Below are positions 1-8,640 of a stretch of DNA of 15,756 bases, piece by piece. The notes below the pieces were generated by a model. It saw only the letters and a list, made by a program, of their open reading frames with translations. It searched no databases and was not told the DNA's origin. The stretch spans positions 1-15,756 of the forward strand of contig RFIZ01000237.1 of NCBI GenBank assembly GCA_003695105.1, given 5' to 3'. The first letter of the stretch is position 1; the number at the start of each line of letters is the position of its first letter. Source of the stretch: Fidelibacterota bacterium. Lineage in GTDB: Bacteria > Fidelibacterota > Marinisomatia > Marinisomatales > J089. A program made the position numbers and the translations under genes.

Positions 1-26
1 CCTCCGGCCGGAGCTCCGGCCGGAGG
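1..26. repeat. GC-rich palindrome / 12-base tandem repeat inside sprA
   Basis: The first 26 bases form a perfect palindrome with two 13-base arms (left arm CCTCCGGCCGGAG) and no spacer. Read in the sprA frame, the same bases are about two copies of a 12-base unit coding Pro-Ala-Gly-Ala. The repeat touches the window edge, so its full length is unknown. It sits in a low-complexity Pro/Arg/Gly stretch of the protein, so slippage-type expansion of coding DNA is a simpler explanation than a regulatory site. Confidence 0.6.
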
Positions 27-3000
27 AGCAACTTCCCCCCGTCGGCGGCGTCGGCCGCCTCCGGGTTTGGGCTTCGGCGCCGGCTTGTAAAAGATTTCGA
101 CAATCGACTTGGGCGTAATGGACACGTTCGAAGTGAAGCGCAAGTTGGTTCCGATCCGGGACCCCCCGAGAGTATTACTCAACGGTTCGCTCCAGCGGTA
201 GGCTGCGGAATAGTTGAAATTGGGTTTGAACCACTGGATCCATGCCGGCGTCCACCCCAGGGTGAGACTTTCCGTTACGTTGGTCACCTGGCCCGGATCC
301 CAGTTTTTCACTGCCAGCCAGGCATAGCCCCGGTAGGCGTCCAGATCGCTCTTGGCCGTCCGTTTGTAATTGGTCGTGAAATGATCGGTGAGTTTATAGG
401 CCAAACCAAAATCTCGACTAAGGCCAAAGTTGTAGTCATCGGGCGTGATTTTGCCTCCCCGGCTCTGTTTCTGAACCAATTTTTCGTTAAAGTTCAGGCT
501 GGAAGAAAAAGAGCTGGGTAAATAATACACCTGGGTTTGACTGAGTTCTTCTCCCACCCAGGGAAGGATGCGGGTCCATTTCAGAGGTTTGACGTAGGCA
601 TTCCGTCCAAATTGGAGGTTATAGCTCAACTTCCCGGAATAGTTCTCATTTCTCACTTCCGCCATGATTTCATTGGAACTGAGGGAACGGGAAGCGGAAA
701 AGCTTCCCTTCAGGTTGTCCAGAGTATATTTGATCAATTTGTGATCCGATTTCCCGGCCTTGGCCACACTGGTACTGAAATTGATATTGGTGGATTTGGT
801 GAGAATGGAATCAGGGGGGCTGGCTTTATCCACCAGAATATCCGTCCCCGGAAAATACTTGGGTTGATTGATGGTGTTTGTCAGGGAGGCGTTGATGGGA
901 ATCCGGAGTCCAATGAAGGATGGTAAAAATTTATCCAATTGGAAACTGGAATTGATCCGGAAAGAGCGGTTGGTTTTATTGGTGCCCAGCCGATCCTGGA
1001 GGACGTGGAAATCCGCATCTTTGCGACTGTATTGAATCGTGGTATTTCCCAGATCGGCCAGGTTCAATTTACCCTGCATCCGCATGGCCACCCCCCGATC
1101 TTTCTTCACACCGCTGAGCCGTAATTCATCCAACCAGACTTCTCCCGTAATGGAATGGTCGGTGATGTTTTCCAGCCCCGCGATGAAAAACTTGACCCGG
1201 TTTAGCGCCGGTTCACCCTTGATCCGCACTTCTTTCTTCGTGAGCCGGCCATCCCCGTCAGTGAAGCGGTAAATCAACACACCGGCGCTGTCCAGAAACT
1301 GATCCGTGTCCCGGTATTTCAGCGAACCGATGTTGGTGCTGTCCCTCAATTTCAGGCCCGTAAGCCAATTCAGATCCACCTGGACCGAATTCCGGTTCTG
1401 AGTTTCATCCCAACCCTGGTAGACCGGCTGTCGGATTTCGTAATAATTTTTGTCATCGATCCCGAACCGCAGGAAAAAATGGACACCGGTATTGTCCTGA
1501 CCGATATCGGGTGAATTGCCATAGACAAACATTTTCATTTTGTTATAAGTGAGATAGCTCTTGGCCCGGTCTCCTGACAGGGAGAGGAGTACTTTTTTCG
1601 CCGCCACTTTGTGATGGGGCAGAAGATCGGTAAACTGCAGGACGAGGGATTGTTCCTTGGACCGGATTTCATTCACCCGGTCATATTCGCCCTTCACACC
1701 TGCGGGGGGAGTATAATTGGCATTGTCCTCCGTATTAATGACGGCCACGGCAAACACACTGTCGTCCTTGGTGTAGGTGTTGCTGCTGTCCGGTGCCACG
1801 CCCATTTCCTGCCAGTCATTCCCGGTGATTTCAATCTTGGCAATTTGGAGTACGGCTTCCGAATCCACCCCGGTCCAGACCAGCCGCAAAAATTGAATTT
1901 CATTCCAGGCAATCTGATCCACCGGCCGGAAATGACTCAGGGGAATCCGGAACAGGCGCCAGCCGGTGGGTTGACCGTCCTTGATCGTGATCCCGGCCAA
2001 ATAAGTGGTGTCACTCAAATCAAAGGATTTGGCAAAATAGTCATTGATGCGGTCCAGGAAGCCCGACTGGTTCAAATCTTCTGTATCGGGATATTTTCCT
2101 CCTTCCTGGATGGTTTTGCCGGTTCCGTTCCCTTCGGTGCCATTCACATGGGTGTAATCGGAGCTGCCGGAGGCATAGTACCAGTTGTCTCCGTTGGGAT
2201 CTTCCGGATCGACATCGGAGGCCAGATTGATGGGCACCGGTTTCCCGGTCTGCTGGTGATACGTCAGATAATCCTGGTAGGTGGAATCTCCTGTCAGACA
2301 CCCTCCCCAGCCGTCTTCATATTCATCGAAGCATCCATCCAGACCGGTGTCCTCATCCGGTTCCAGGAAACCATTCCCCAAAGTCAGCCCTGCCTCCGGA
2401 ATATCTTCCGTGTTCAATCGGTTGTTGCCGTCCCGGTCCTCACTGATTTTGCCCAGGTCGATCTCCAGCTTGCCCTCGGTGCCTTTTACCCAAATCTCCA
2501 CGAATTTACTCTGGGTCTGGTCATAGTCTCCGGTGTAGAGCGAAGTAGTAATCCCGGACCAGAGCGAATCCGGGTCCGTCTGTGACTGCCAGGGACGGGA
2601 GCGCTGATGCAGGACCAGAATATCCGTGAGTTCATTCTGGGCCCTGAGGGACGTGCTCTGGTTGGGCCAGATGTCTTTGGTCCGAACCTGGGTGAACGGA
2701 TTGTAAAAATACATGCGCACCCGGTTGCGCTGGGAATAGGGCTGCATCGTTTCCAGATTCAGGGGAGCCGAAGATTCTTTCCAGTAGCGACGGAGGATCG
2801 GAGGAGTCGTAGAACGTTTCGACCCTTCGAAATCATCGATGTAGGCCACGCCATCCGGATCGCCCGTGGCGGGATTACTCATGGAATTGGGATTGGGCAA
2901 CACCTGGGCAATTTCCCCTTCCAGGGAGAAGGAGGACGGCTTCTCCGTTTCGATGATGGGCAACCGATCCAAAAACCGGGTCAAACCATTCAATTCCTTT

Positions 3001-5198
3001 TCTACCCGGCCGTTCATGTCCCAGATGAAATTCCGGGTGGGTTCATAGCCCACATCGATTTTTTCATTGATCACCGATTGGTTATAATACAGCGCTGTGG
3101 CTCCCAGGAAGGATTTTTTCCCGAAATCCATCTGGGCCCGGGAGCCCAAAATGACCTTTTTGTCAAAGGAAACCAATTCGTGTTTTTCATACAGGATTTC
3201 CAGGTTGGCATTGGGATCGCTGGCTTTTTCCCCAAGGACGATGGTTCCCGTGAAATAATCGATTTGATAATCCACGCCCCGCTGCAGCAACTCACCGTTC
3301 ACCCGAATCTCTTCACTGCCTTCCACCAGCATGAATCCCAGTGAAATCGTGGAACTTTGATTGGTGTAATCCGCCTCGATCGTAAACCGGGAATCCTCCC
3401 GAATATCATTAATATTGCTGGAGGTATACATGACTCCGCTGCCCAGATCCTGGACCAGGGAGGGATTGGCGGTCCCTCCTTTCAGGGAATCAGCCAGGGC
3501 AAACGGATAATAGGTGGGAAAATGCAATTCCCCATTGACCAGGTTGACAATATTTCCGTTGTCCATATCCACGATTTCATCCGGTCGGTTCTGACCGTTA
3601 TTGTCCAGACTGTCCAATCCAAACTGGGTCAGGTAGGCTACGCCCTGGCGGTCACGATCGCTTTCCGGCGTGCTGCGGTTATTGACGATCCGCACGGCGA
3701 ATCCCTCCCGGTTGATGTTGGTGGTTCCCAAATCATAGACATTCTTAAACATCAAATCCCAATTGGGATCATTGGGATGGGGATTGGCCGTCTTCAGCAT
3801 CAACAGCGACAAGGTGGAATCGGTAGGGGTGATTCCGTGTCCCACCGAAAAAACCGTATCGCCGGTGGTGTAGTCCACCAGATCATAGGTGCAGCCCAGG
3901 ATGTCGTTGTTCACGGAGATGTTCATCCGGACGTAACCCAGATTTTCCGCCAGCGTATAGTCCACATCCCGTTCCAGCCGGATGAAATTTCCATCCTCTT
4001 TTTTCTCCGGCAGATAATCCGGGCGGTTGGGATCGATATAGGCCACACCCACTTCGGCCGAAGGATCATTGGTCAAATCCCGTTTGTATAGCTCAAAATT
4101 CCGCACCACAATGTTGCCGATCAGATGGTACCCGTTTTTCAGCGGAAAATAAGGGGGAATGTAGAAAGAATGGGTCAACGGCACCGACGTCACCGAATCG
4201 GACATGACCCCGTTCCGGAACCAGGGATGAATAAAAAAGTACCGGTTTTTCACCCATTCGTAATCTTTAATCTGTTGGGTCTTGGATTCGGTACCCCCCT
4301 TGTATTTCTGGCGTTCCTTTTTGGTCTGTTCAATCGAGGCGATGGACGTTATATCCACCGGCCCCAGTTTGGAGATGGCCTTCAACCCAAACAGGCCCTT
4401 GTTTTGCCCCGAAAAGGTGACGAACTGGGTGGAAGGCAGGGACAGAGAGATATTTCCCGCTTCCACCTGCTGGACGATATCATCCTCCTTCCCCTCGTAA
4501 CTGATGCGAATGTTGTTTTCCCAATCGAAATCCCGTTCCGAATCCTGATCCATTTTTACCGTAATCCGGTCACCGATTTTGCCTTCGATACTGAGATTCT
4601 GTTTCTGATCGAATTCGATATGGGTATTCTGGGCCTCGTTGATGGAGGACCGCACCAGATCCTGGTTTTGGAAGACGGCTTTTCCGGAAATATTGACATT
4701 TCCATTGACCCGCAGGGAGGCCCGGCCCAACCCTCCTAAATTCACCCCCACCACTTCAATGGATTTTCCCCGCCCCCTTCTCCCGGTTTTGCGTTTGTCT
4801 TCCTTCGCTTCGATACTTAACCGTTTCGCAAAGGCCTCAATCCGGTTTTGTTGTAACTTTTTCTGAAAGTACCATTCAGCGGAGGCGATGAAGGGGATGG
4901 CATAGGACCGGTCGTTTATCGTTTCGGTAATCTCTACCGTGGACCAATCGCGGGAGAATTCGGCTATGCGCTTGTATACCAGCCCCGGAATGGTCAACAG
5001 GTGCTGACTGACGGAAGTGGAATCCAGCGGAAAATGGAGCGGCAACGGTTCCGGATCCACCACCTGGGCCACCCAGGGATTGTGGATGCGGAATTGAGGC
5101 GGTATGTACAGGGCAAAGTTTCCCTGTTGACCATGTATACCAATGGGGATGGTCAGGACCAATAGCATGGCACCCAGCCTTGTGGCCCGGTTGATCAA
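1..5198 (-). CDS. sprA: SprA, type IX secretion outer-membrane translocon (3' end beyond window)
   Basis: The minus frame stays open from a TAA at 5217-5219 to the window edge, giving about 1,732 codons; known SprA proteins are about 2,400 residues, so the C-terminus is missing. SprA forms the giant outer-membrane barrel through which type IX cargo leaves the periplasm. Recognisable stretches are the N-terminal SprA motif GNISLSLPSTQF with LFGLK (about residues 245-275), YEPTRNFIWDMNG (about 717), VAYIDDFEGS (about 783), an acidic calcium-loop-like DRDGNNRLNTED (about 921) followed by EDTGLDG, and GEVWLDELRLSG (about 1350). I chose TTG at 5198 because it gives a proper signal peptide, with basic MINRATR, then a hydrophobic core, then a likely cut before QQG. 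ATG at 5168 would lose the basic part. The last residues in the window are a Pro/Gly/Arg-rich linker. It lies 67 bases after rdgB and may be co-transcribed with it. Confidence 0.95.
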   Translation of the reverse strand, partial: MINRATRLGAMLLVLTIPIGIHGQQGNFALYIPPQFRIHNPWVAQVVDPEPLPLHFPLDSTSVSQHLLTIPGLVYKRIAEFSRDWSTVEITETINDRSYAIPFIASAEWYFQKKLQQNRIEAFAKRLSIEAKEDKRKTGRRGRGKSIEVVGVNLGGLGRASLRVNGNVNISGKAVFQNQDLVRSSINEAQNTHIEFDQKQNLSIEGKIGDRITVKMDQDSERDFDWENNIRISYEGKEDDIVQQVEAGNISLSLPSTQFVTFSGQNKGLFGLKAISKLGPVDITSIASIEQTKKERQKYKGGTESKTQQIKDYEWVKNRYFFIHPWFRNGVMSDSVTSVPLTHSFYIPPYFPLKNGYHLIGNIVVRNFELYKRDLTNDPSAEVGVAYIDPNRPDYLPEKKEDGNFIRLERDVDYTLAENLGYVRMNISVNNDILGCTYDLVDYTTGDTVFSVGHGITPTDSTLSLLMLKTANPHPNDPNWDLMFKNVYDLGTTNINREGFAVRIVNNRSTPESDRDRQGVAYLTQFGLDSLDNNGQNRPDEIVDMDNGNIVNLVNGELHFPTYYPFALADSLKGGTANPSLVQDLGSGVMYTSSNINDIREDSRFTIEADYTNQSSTISLGFMLVEGSEEIRVNGELLQRGVDYQIDYFTGTIVLGEKASDPNANLEILYEKHELVSFDKKVILGSRAQMDFGKKSFLGATALYYNQSVINEKIDVGYEPTRNFIWDMNGRVEKELNGLTRFLDRLPIIETEKPSSFSLEGEIAQVLPNPNSMSNPATGDPDGVAYIDDFEGSKRSTTPPILRRYWKESSAPLNLETMQPYSQRNRVRMYFYNPFTQVRTKDIWPNQSTSLRAQNELTDILVLHQRSRPWQSQTDPDSLWSGITTSLYTGDYDQTQSKFVEIWVKGTEGKLEIDLGKISEDRDGNNRLNTEDIPEAGLTLGNGFLEPDEDTGLDGCFDEYEDGWGGCLTGDSTYQDYLTYHQQTGKPVPINLASDVDPEDPNGDNWYYASGSSDYTHVNGTEGNGTGKTIQEGGKYPDTEDLNQSGFLDRINDYFAKSFDLSDTTYLAGITIKDGQPTGWRLFRIPLSHFRPVDQIAWNEIQFLRLVWTGVDSEAVLQIAKIEITGNDWQEMGVAPDSSNTYTKDDSVFAVAVINTEDNANYTPPAGVKGEYDRVNEIRSKEQSLVLQFTDLLPHHKVAAKKVLLSLSGDRAKSYLTYNKMKMFVYGNSPDIGQDNTGVHFFLRFGIDDKNYYEIRQPVYQGWDETQNRNSVQVDLNWLTGLKLRDSTNIGSLKYRDTDQFLDSAGVLIYRFTDGDGRLTKKEVRIKGEPALNRVKFFIAGLENITDHSITGEVWLDELRLSGVKKDRGVAMRMQGKLNLADLGNTTIQYSRKDADFHVLQDRLGTNKTNRSFRINSSFQLDKFLPSFIGLRIPINASLTNTINQPKYFPGTDILVDKASPPDSILTKSTNINFSTSVAKAGKSDHKLIKYTLDNLKGSFSASRSLSSNEIMAEVRNENYSGKLSYNLQFGRNAYVKPLKWTRILPWVGEELSQTQVYYLPSSFSSSLNFNEKLVQKQSRGGKITPDDYNFGLSRDFGLAYKLTDHFTTNYKRTAKSDLDAYRGYAWLAVKNWDPGQVTNVTESLTLGWTPAWIQWFKPNFNYSAAYRWSEPLSNTLGGSRIGTNLRFTSNVSITPKSIVEIFYKPAPKPKPGGGRRRRRGEVAPPAGAPAG

Positions 5199-5265
5199 GA
5201 GTATTCTCGCTGTAGATTATGGATGATTTTCTACCCGGCTTGCGCCTTACATGATAGCTTTTACT

Positions 5266-5898
5266 CTATAGCGGATTCTCCTGTAATTGGTCCTGTTGCA
5301 AGAGATGAAACAACTTGTCCCTGATTTTGGCCAGAGCCTGCCCCCGGTGGGAAATCCGGTTCTTTATTTCCAAGGGGATCTGGGCAAAACTACACTGGCG
5401 CTCCGGTACCCAAAATACGGGATCGTATCCGAATCCATGGTCCCCGGTGCGTCCCAGGGCGATCAATCCTTCAATGGTCCCTTCCACAATTTGTTCCTGG
5501 TCTCCCGTCACCAGGGCCATGACACACCGAAAACGGGCTGTTCGCCGTTCCAGGGGAACACCCTTCAGTGCACGCAGTAATTTATCGATATTCTCATCAA
5601 AGGTGCATCCTTCACCGGCATAGCGAGCGGCATAAATCCCCGGCTGCCCGTCCAGCGCATCCACATACAGACCCGTGTCATCACCCAGGGAAGGAAAGCC
5701 GGAAAGCCGGTACCCGGCCCGGGCTTTGAGCAAGGCATTTTCCTCCAGGGTCGATCCCGTTTCTTCCACCGGACCCGCCTCGGGAAAATCCCTGAATGAA
5801 AACAGACGTACCCCTTCCAAACCGGCCAAACCAGAACGAATTTCTACTATTTTATGGCGATTTCCGGTCGCCAGCATGAGAGATCGAATTGCAGTCAT
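5266..5898 (-). CDS. rdgB: XTP/dITP pyrophosphatase (RdgB/HAM1 family)
   Basis: Cytosolic house-cleaning enzyme that hydrolyses XTP, dITP and ITP to the monophosphate and pyrophosphate, keeping deaminated purines out of DNA and RNA. The 210-residue protein matches the usual family length. Visible motifs are LATGNRHK (residues 9-16, substrate loop), EETGSTLEENALLKAR (45-60), GDDTGLYVDALDGQPGIYAA (72-91, with the metal/catalytic aspartates D73-D74), GHGFGYDPVFWVPE-type text towards the C-terminus (here DHGFGYDP), and the late SHRGQAL. The start chosen is ATG at 5898, just ahead of the conserved N-terminus, with AGGAAG at 5901-5906 as ribosome binding site. An upstream in-frame ATG would add a 22-residue leader (MKKFRLVPG...) not typical of the family. 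It precedes sprA by 67 bases. Confidence 0.95.
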   Translation of the reverse strand: MTAIRSLMLATGNRHKIVEIRSGLAGLEGVRLFSFRDFPEAGPVEETGSTLEENALLKARAGYRLSGFPSLGDDTGLYVDALDGQPGIYAARYAGEGCTFDENIDKLLRALKGVPLERRTARFRCVMALVTGDQEQIVEGTIEGLIALGRTGDHGFGYDPVFWVPERQCSFAQIPLEIKNRISHRGQALAKIRDKLFHLLQQDQLQENPL

Positions 5899-6199
5899 TT
5901 CTTCCTGAAAAAGTTGGTGAACATACCCGTAAAAAGGTCCCGGCACAAGACGGAATTTTTTCATTTGACCTTCGTCATAAGCTTCATCCAATACCGGAAG
6001 ACTCCTGAAAGATGAAAAATATTGCCTGGGGTACCAACTGGCAGGGACCGAATCAGGACTATTTTGGAATTGAGGTGTCCTGCGAAACATTGTAATTTCC
6101 GGCACCGTTTTTCCGGGTTTGTTCCCGGTCAGGGACCTGCCGGACGTGGATGGGACTTTCCTGTTCATCCTGACAACCCGGGAGATGATGTGACTTGTT
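5899..6199. other. Intergenic stretch without a convincing gene
   Basis: These 301 bases lie between rdgB and tRNA-Phe, which are transcribed divergently. On the minus strand the rdgB frame stays open for 90 more codons up to an ATG at 6168, but the translation shows no recognisable family or domain. The region probably holds the divergent promoters of rdgB and the tRNA. A weak minus-strand candidate is TTGTGC, 17 bases, TATGTT just upstream of rdgB, too poor a match to call. I see no structured RNA or repeat here. Confidence 0.4.
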
Positions 6200-6272
6200 G
6201 GCTCGATAGCTCAGTCGGTAGAGCAGAGGCCTGAAAAGCCTTGTGTCGGCGGTTCGATTCCGTCTCGAGCCA
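6200..6272 (+). tRNA. tRNA-Phe (anticodon GAA)
   Basis: A complete cloverleaf folds from the sequence. The acceptor stem GGCTCGA pairs with TCGAGCC, followed by discriminator A. The D stem is GCTC/GAGC. The anticodon stem GAGGC/GCCTT (one G-T pair) carries the loop CTGAAAA, giving anticodon GAA. The variable loop is GTGTC, and the T stem GGCGG/CCGTC carries the loop TTCGATT. The 3' CCA is not encoded, so it must be added by the CCA-adding enzyme. It is the only plus-strand gene here and converges with the 767-residue membrane-protein gene. Confidence 0.97.
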
Positions 6273-6274
6273 CA

Positions 6275-6309
6275 AACATGACCCCGCCTGGCGCGGGGTC
6301 ATGTTTTTT
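6275..6309 (+). terminator. Rho-independent terminator after tRNA-Phe
   Basis: Perfect 13-bp stem (AACATGACCCCGC paired with its exact complement), 5-base loop CTGGC and six T at the end on the plus strand. It begins two bases after the tRNA. The minus-strand reading has the same hairpin but only three T, so it may act less efficiently for the converging gene that stops at 6329. Confidence 0.92.
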
Positions 6310-6328
6310 CCGGGAAGGACCCTTCCAG

Positions 6329-8632
6329 TTACCGGCTCTTCCTGGATGTCGGGAGCGGTACCGGATCATATTTCGGATCCAGGTCTCCGGGATCCGATAC
6401 CCATTTCCCCTGCCGCCAATACTCCAGCCGGCTAAACGCTCGTCTAACCTCCGTTTCCGAAAAATCTTCAAACAGACTGTGATGCATATCCGACAGATAT
6501 GTATTTAATAACATGTCTGTGAAATCCACCTTTACAATCCGGAAATTTTTATCCAATAGATAGATGACGCCGCCCCACCCCTCAAAACGGACGTCGATCC
6601 GGTACCCTGTATTATCAAGCACCTCCATGCTATAAACATCATACCGTCCACGATAGGGGAAAATGGACGTAACCAACGGGAAGCGAAGATACAGTACATG
6701 ATCGGCTAACGGGATTCCCTGTGGCGTGTACTGATACTGGTCCTGGGGACTATGCCCGGCAATGTGATCAGGATCCAACAAGCCGAGGACGGCGGAATTG
6801 TAATCATTGTTTGTCCCGTAAAAAACCAGCAAGCGACGTTCCGGTAGATACCTACAATGCACCACCCCGGAATGGATGTAAGTTTCCAGTATCTCTCCTT
6901 GCACATTCATTTTCGTAATCAAGACGGGATACCACGGCCGGTGTCTCATCTGGACGAACAGATAAGGGGATTCCCGCGTATCGGTACTCACGAATATCTT
7001 GCTGGTATAAAAGTTGGGTTCGAACAGTTCGTCCCCGAATCTGAGAGTCCAGGAGAAATCCCGTTTCCAGCGGATTGTTCCGTGTGAGTCGAAACAATAT
7101 ATACTTTCCGGTGGTTTCCCGTTCCGGGGATCGATGAGGTGAGTCAGTACCTCATTGATTCCATCTCCATCCAGATCCGTAACCAGGCTGGTTTGGGGCC
7201 AATAAATATTACTTTCTACTATCATTCGGGGATAGAGGGAGAAATCCACCGGATAGTCCCACAATCGTCTTTCATCCCGGTTTTTCACCACCAAACCGTT
7301 GGATGTGGTAAAAATCTGGTAGGGATTCCTATCCCACACCGGGAGATACACCACTGCCGCCACCGCCAGCAACAGGGTCGCTGCAATCGTCAACCAATTT
7401 TGTGAAAAAATCTTCAATCGCCGGGCCCAGGGAACGGACTGTTTCACCACAATGGCAGATCGCTGGATCACGTCCCGAAAATGGCCGGCAGTGATCAGTT
7501 CCAGCGCCCGGTAGGGGTATTTCCGGTTCATCCGGGTTAGAAAGGTCTGGGCTTCCAACCGGTTCTGATCCGGAATCACCACCGCCCTCATCGGAGAAAA
7601 AAAAGCTGCAGTCAGTTTCAACCGCAACGATTCCGGGGAGACGGGTTTGATCGTTCCGGTATCACTCATCGCACCCGTGACGGCCACATTTTGCCATAAC
7701 CGGTACTCCCAATAGGAGGATAACACTTTGCTGAAACTCCCTAAGGCAACCAGACCCATTCCCAGTCCCATGGAATCACCCGTATACCGGGAAGACGACT
7801 CCGGGAAAGAAAAGACCGCTTTGATCCAGGTTTTTTTCTGAAAAACGGAGCGGGGAAAAACCGATTGGGCAGTTCTCACGGCGTCCCGAGACTGTTGAAA
7901 CACCACATCCTGAACGGAAAAGGTCGGATTCAAAAAAATCACCTCATGGTCGCCGTTCTCCGGAGAGAGGAGCTCTGTAGTCACACTCAAGGGTTGGATA
8001 CAGCTCAGGGAAAACGCTTCCGGCTCCACGACCGGCAATCCCTGATCCTCCCACTGATTGATCAATAGCACCCAGATCACATCCCGTTGCTGATGGTTAT
8101 GGGCGGCCCAATCCTGGTCGCAACGCTCCAAAACCGGGGGGACCGGACCTTCCGGAGAAGAACCGGATCGCTTTACCGAGTCCATCCAGTGGCGGAGCCG
8201 CTCGTAAGGACCTACATCGGTAGGCAAAATCTCCGGTTCTGGAAGCCCCAGGATCCTGGCCACCCGGTCCAGTTCTCCCAGAAAGAGCCAGAGGCGAATC
8301 TGATATTCCTGGACGGTCTTTTTCAGAAGTTCATATTCCGCGGATACCGGACTCCCGGAGGTCCCGGAGCAGGCCTGGCCTAACAACTGGATCAAATGTT
8401 CGTAAAAAGCGGGGGGATGATATTGCAGGGTATCCGGATGAAGCAGTTGCTGGAACCATTCCAATGATTCCAGATAATACGAAGAAAATTTCGTCGGATT
8501 TCGATTGGCCTCCGGCTGAGAAAAAAACCGGATCAGGTGGAATAAACTCAGACGATCCGTAGGAAAGAGTTGAATCTGTTGTTCCAGGGCGGTGAATTGC
8601 TCTTCCAGAGCAAAGACGGGAGATGGGGTCAT
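6329..8632 (-). CDS. Single-pass membrane protein with Lon-like (S16) domain and FG-GAP-type exterior
   Basis: A 767-residue protein of unknown role. Residues 1-200 look helical and match no family I recognise. Residues about 205-390 fit the S16 fold of Lon protease: EVIFLNPTFSVQD then QSRDAVRTAQ, TGDSMGLGMGLVAL (285-297, serine 287 where Lon has its nucleophile), VAVTGAMSDTGTIKPVS (316-332), SLRLKLTAA (335-343) and AVVIPDQN. Arg337 stands where Lon has the catalytic lysine, with Lys339 two residues on. One membrane helix spans about 412-430, preceded by basic ARRLK, which predicts the S16 part inside and the rest outside. The exterior carries an FG-GAP-like calcium loop DLDGDGINE (486-494) and more beta-type text. 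No AAA+ ATPase module is present. The start ATG lies 8 bases after the preceding gene, suggesting translational coupling. The S16 assignment is confident; function and proteolytic activity are unknown. Confidence 0.8.
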   Translation of the reverse strand: MTPSPVFALEEQFTALEQQIQLFPTDRLSLFHLIRFFSQPEANRNPTKFSSYYLESLEWFQQLLHPDTLQYHPPAFYEHLIQLLGQACSGTSGSPVSAEYELLKKTVQEYQIRLWLFLGELDRVARILGLPEPEILPTDVGPYERLRHWMDSVKRSGSSPEGPVPPVLERCDQDWAAHNHQQRDVIWVLLINQWEDQGLPVVEPEAFSLSCIQPLSVTTELLSPENGDHEVIFLNPTFSVQDVVFQQSRDAVRTAQSVFPRSVFQKKTWIKAVFSFPESSSRYTGDSMGLGMGLVALGSFSKVLSSYWEYRLWQNVAVTGAMSDTGTIKPVSPESLRLKLTAAFFSPMRAVVIPDQNRLEAQTFLTRMNRKYPYRALELITAGHFRDVIQRSAIVVKQSVPWARRLKIFSQNWLTIAATLLLAVAAVVYLPVWDRNPYQIFTTSNGLVVKNRDERRLWDYPVDFSLYPRMIVESNIYWPQTSLVTDLDGDGINEVLTHLIDPRNGKPPESIYCFDSHGTIRWKRDFSWTLRFGDELFEPNFYTSKIFVSTDTRESPYLFVQMRHRPWYPVLITKMNVQGEILETYIHSGVVHCRYLPERRLLVFYGTNNDYNSAVLGLLDPDHIAGHSPQDQYQYTPQGIPLADHVLYLRFPLVTSIFPYRGRYDVYSMEVLDNTGYRIDVRFEGWGGVIYLLDKNFRIVKVDFTDMLLNTYLSDMHHSLFEDFSETEVRRAFSRLEYWRQGKWVSDPGDLDPKYDPVPLPTSRKSR

Positions 8633-8640
8633 TCAAACAG

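Noticed and set aside
537..4866. Many plus-strand open frames opposite sprA, up to 324 codons (1611-2585)
   Set aside because: They are antisense shadows of the sprA reading frame, have no recognisable domains and are rich in residues created by reversing sprA codons; the minus frame is continuous and matches SprA throughout.
6168..6199. Possible sigma-70 promoter for the tRNA (CTGACA and TGACTT-like boxes)
   Set aside because: Spacing is too short and the minus-10 match is poor; not reliable enough to annotate.
6211..6471. Minus-strand 86-codon open frame across the tRNA and terminator
   Set aside because: It overlaps a well-folded tRNA-Phe gene, its terminator and the end of the S16 membrane-protein gene; the typical text DGIEPPTQGFSGLCS is the familiar false protein from tRNA antisense sequence.
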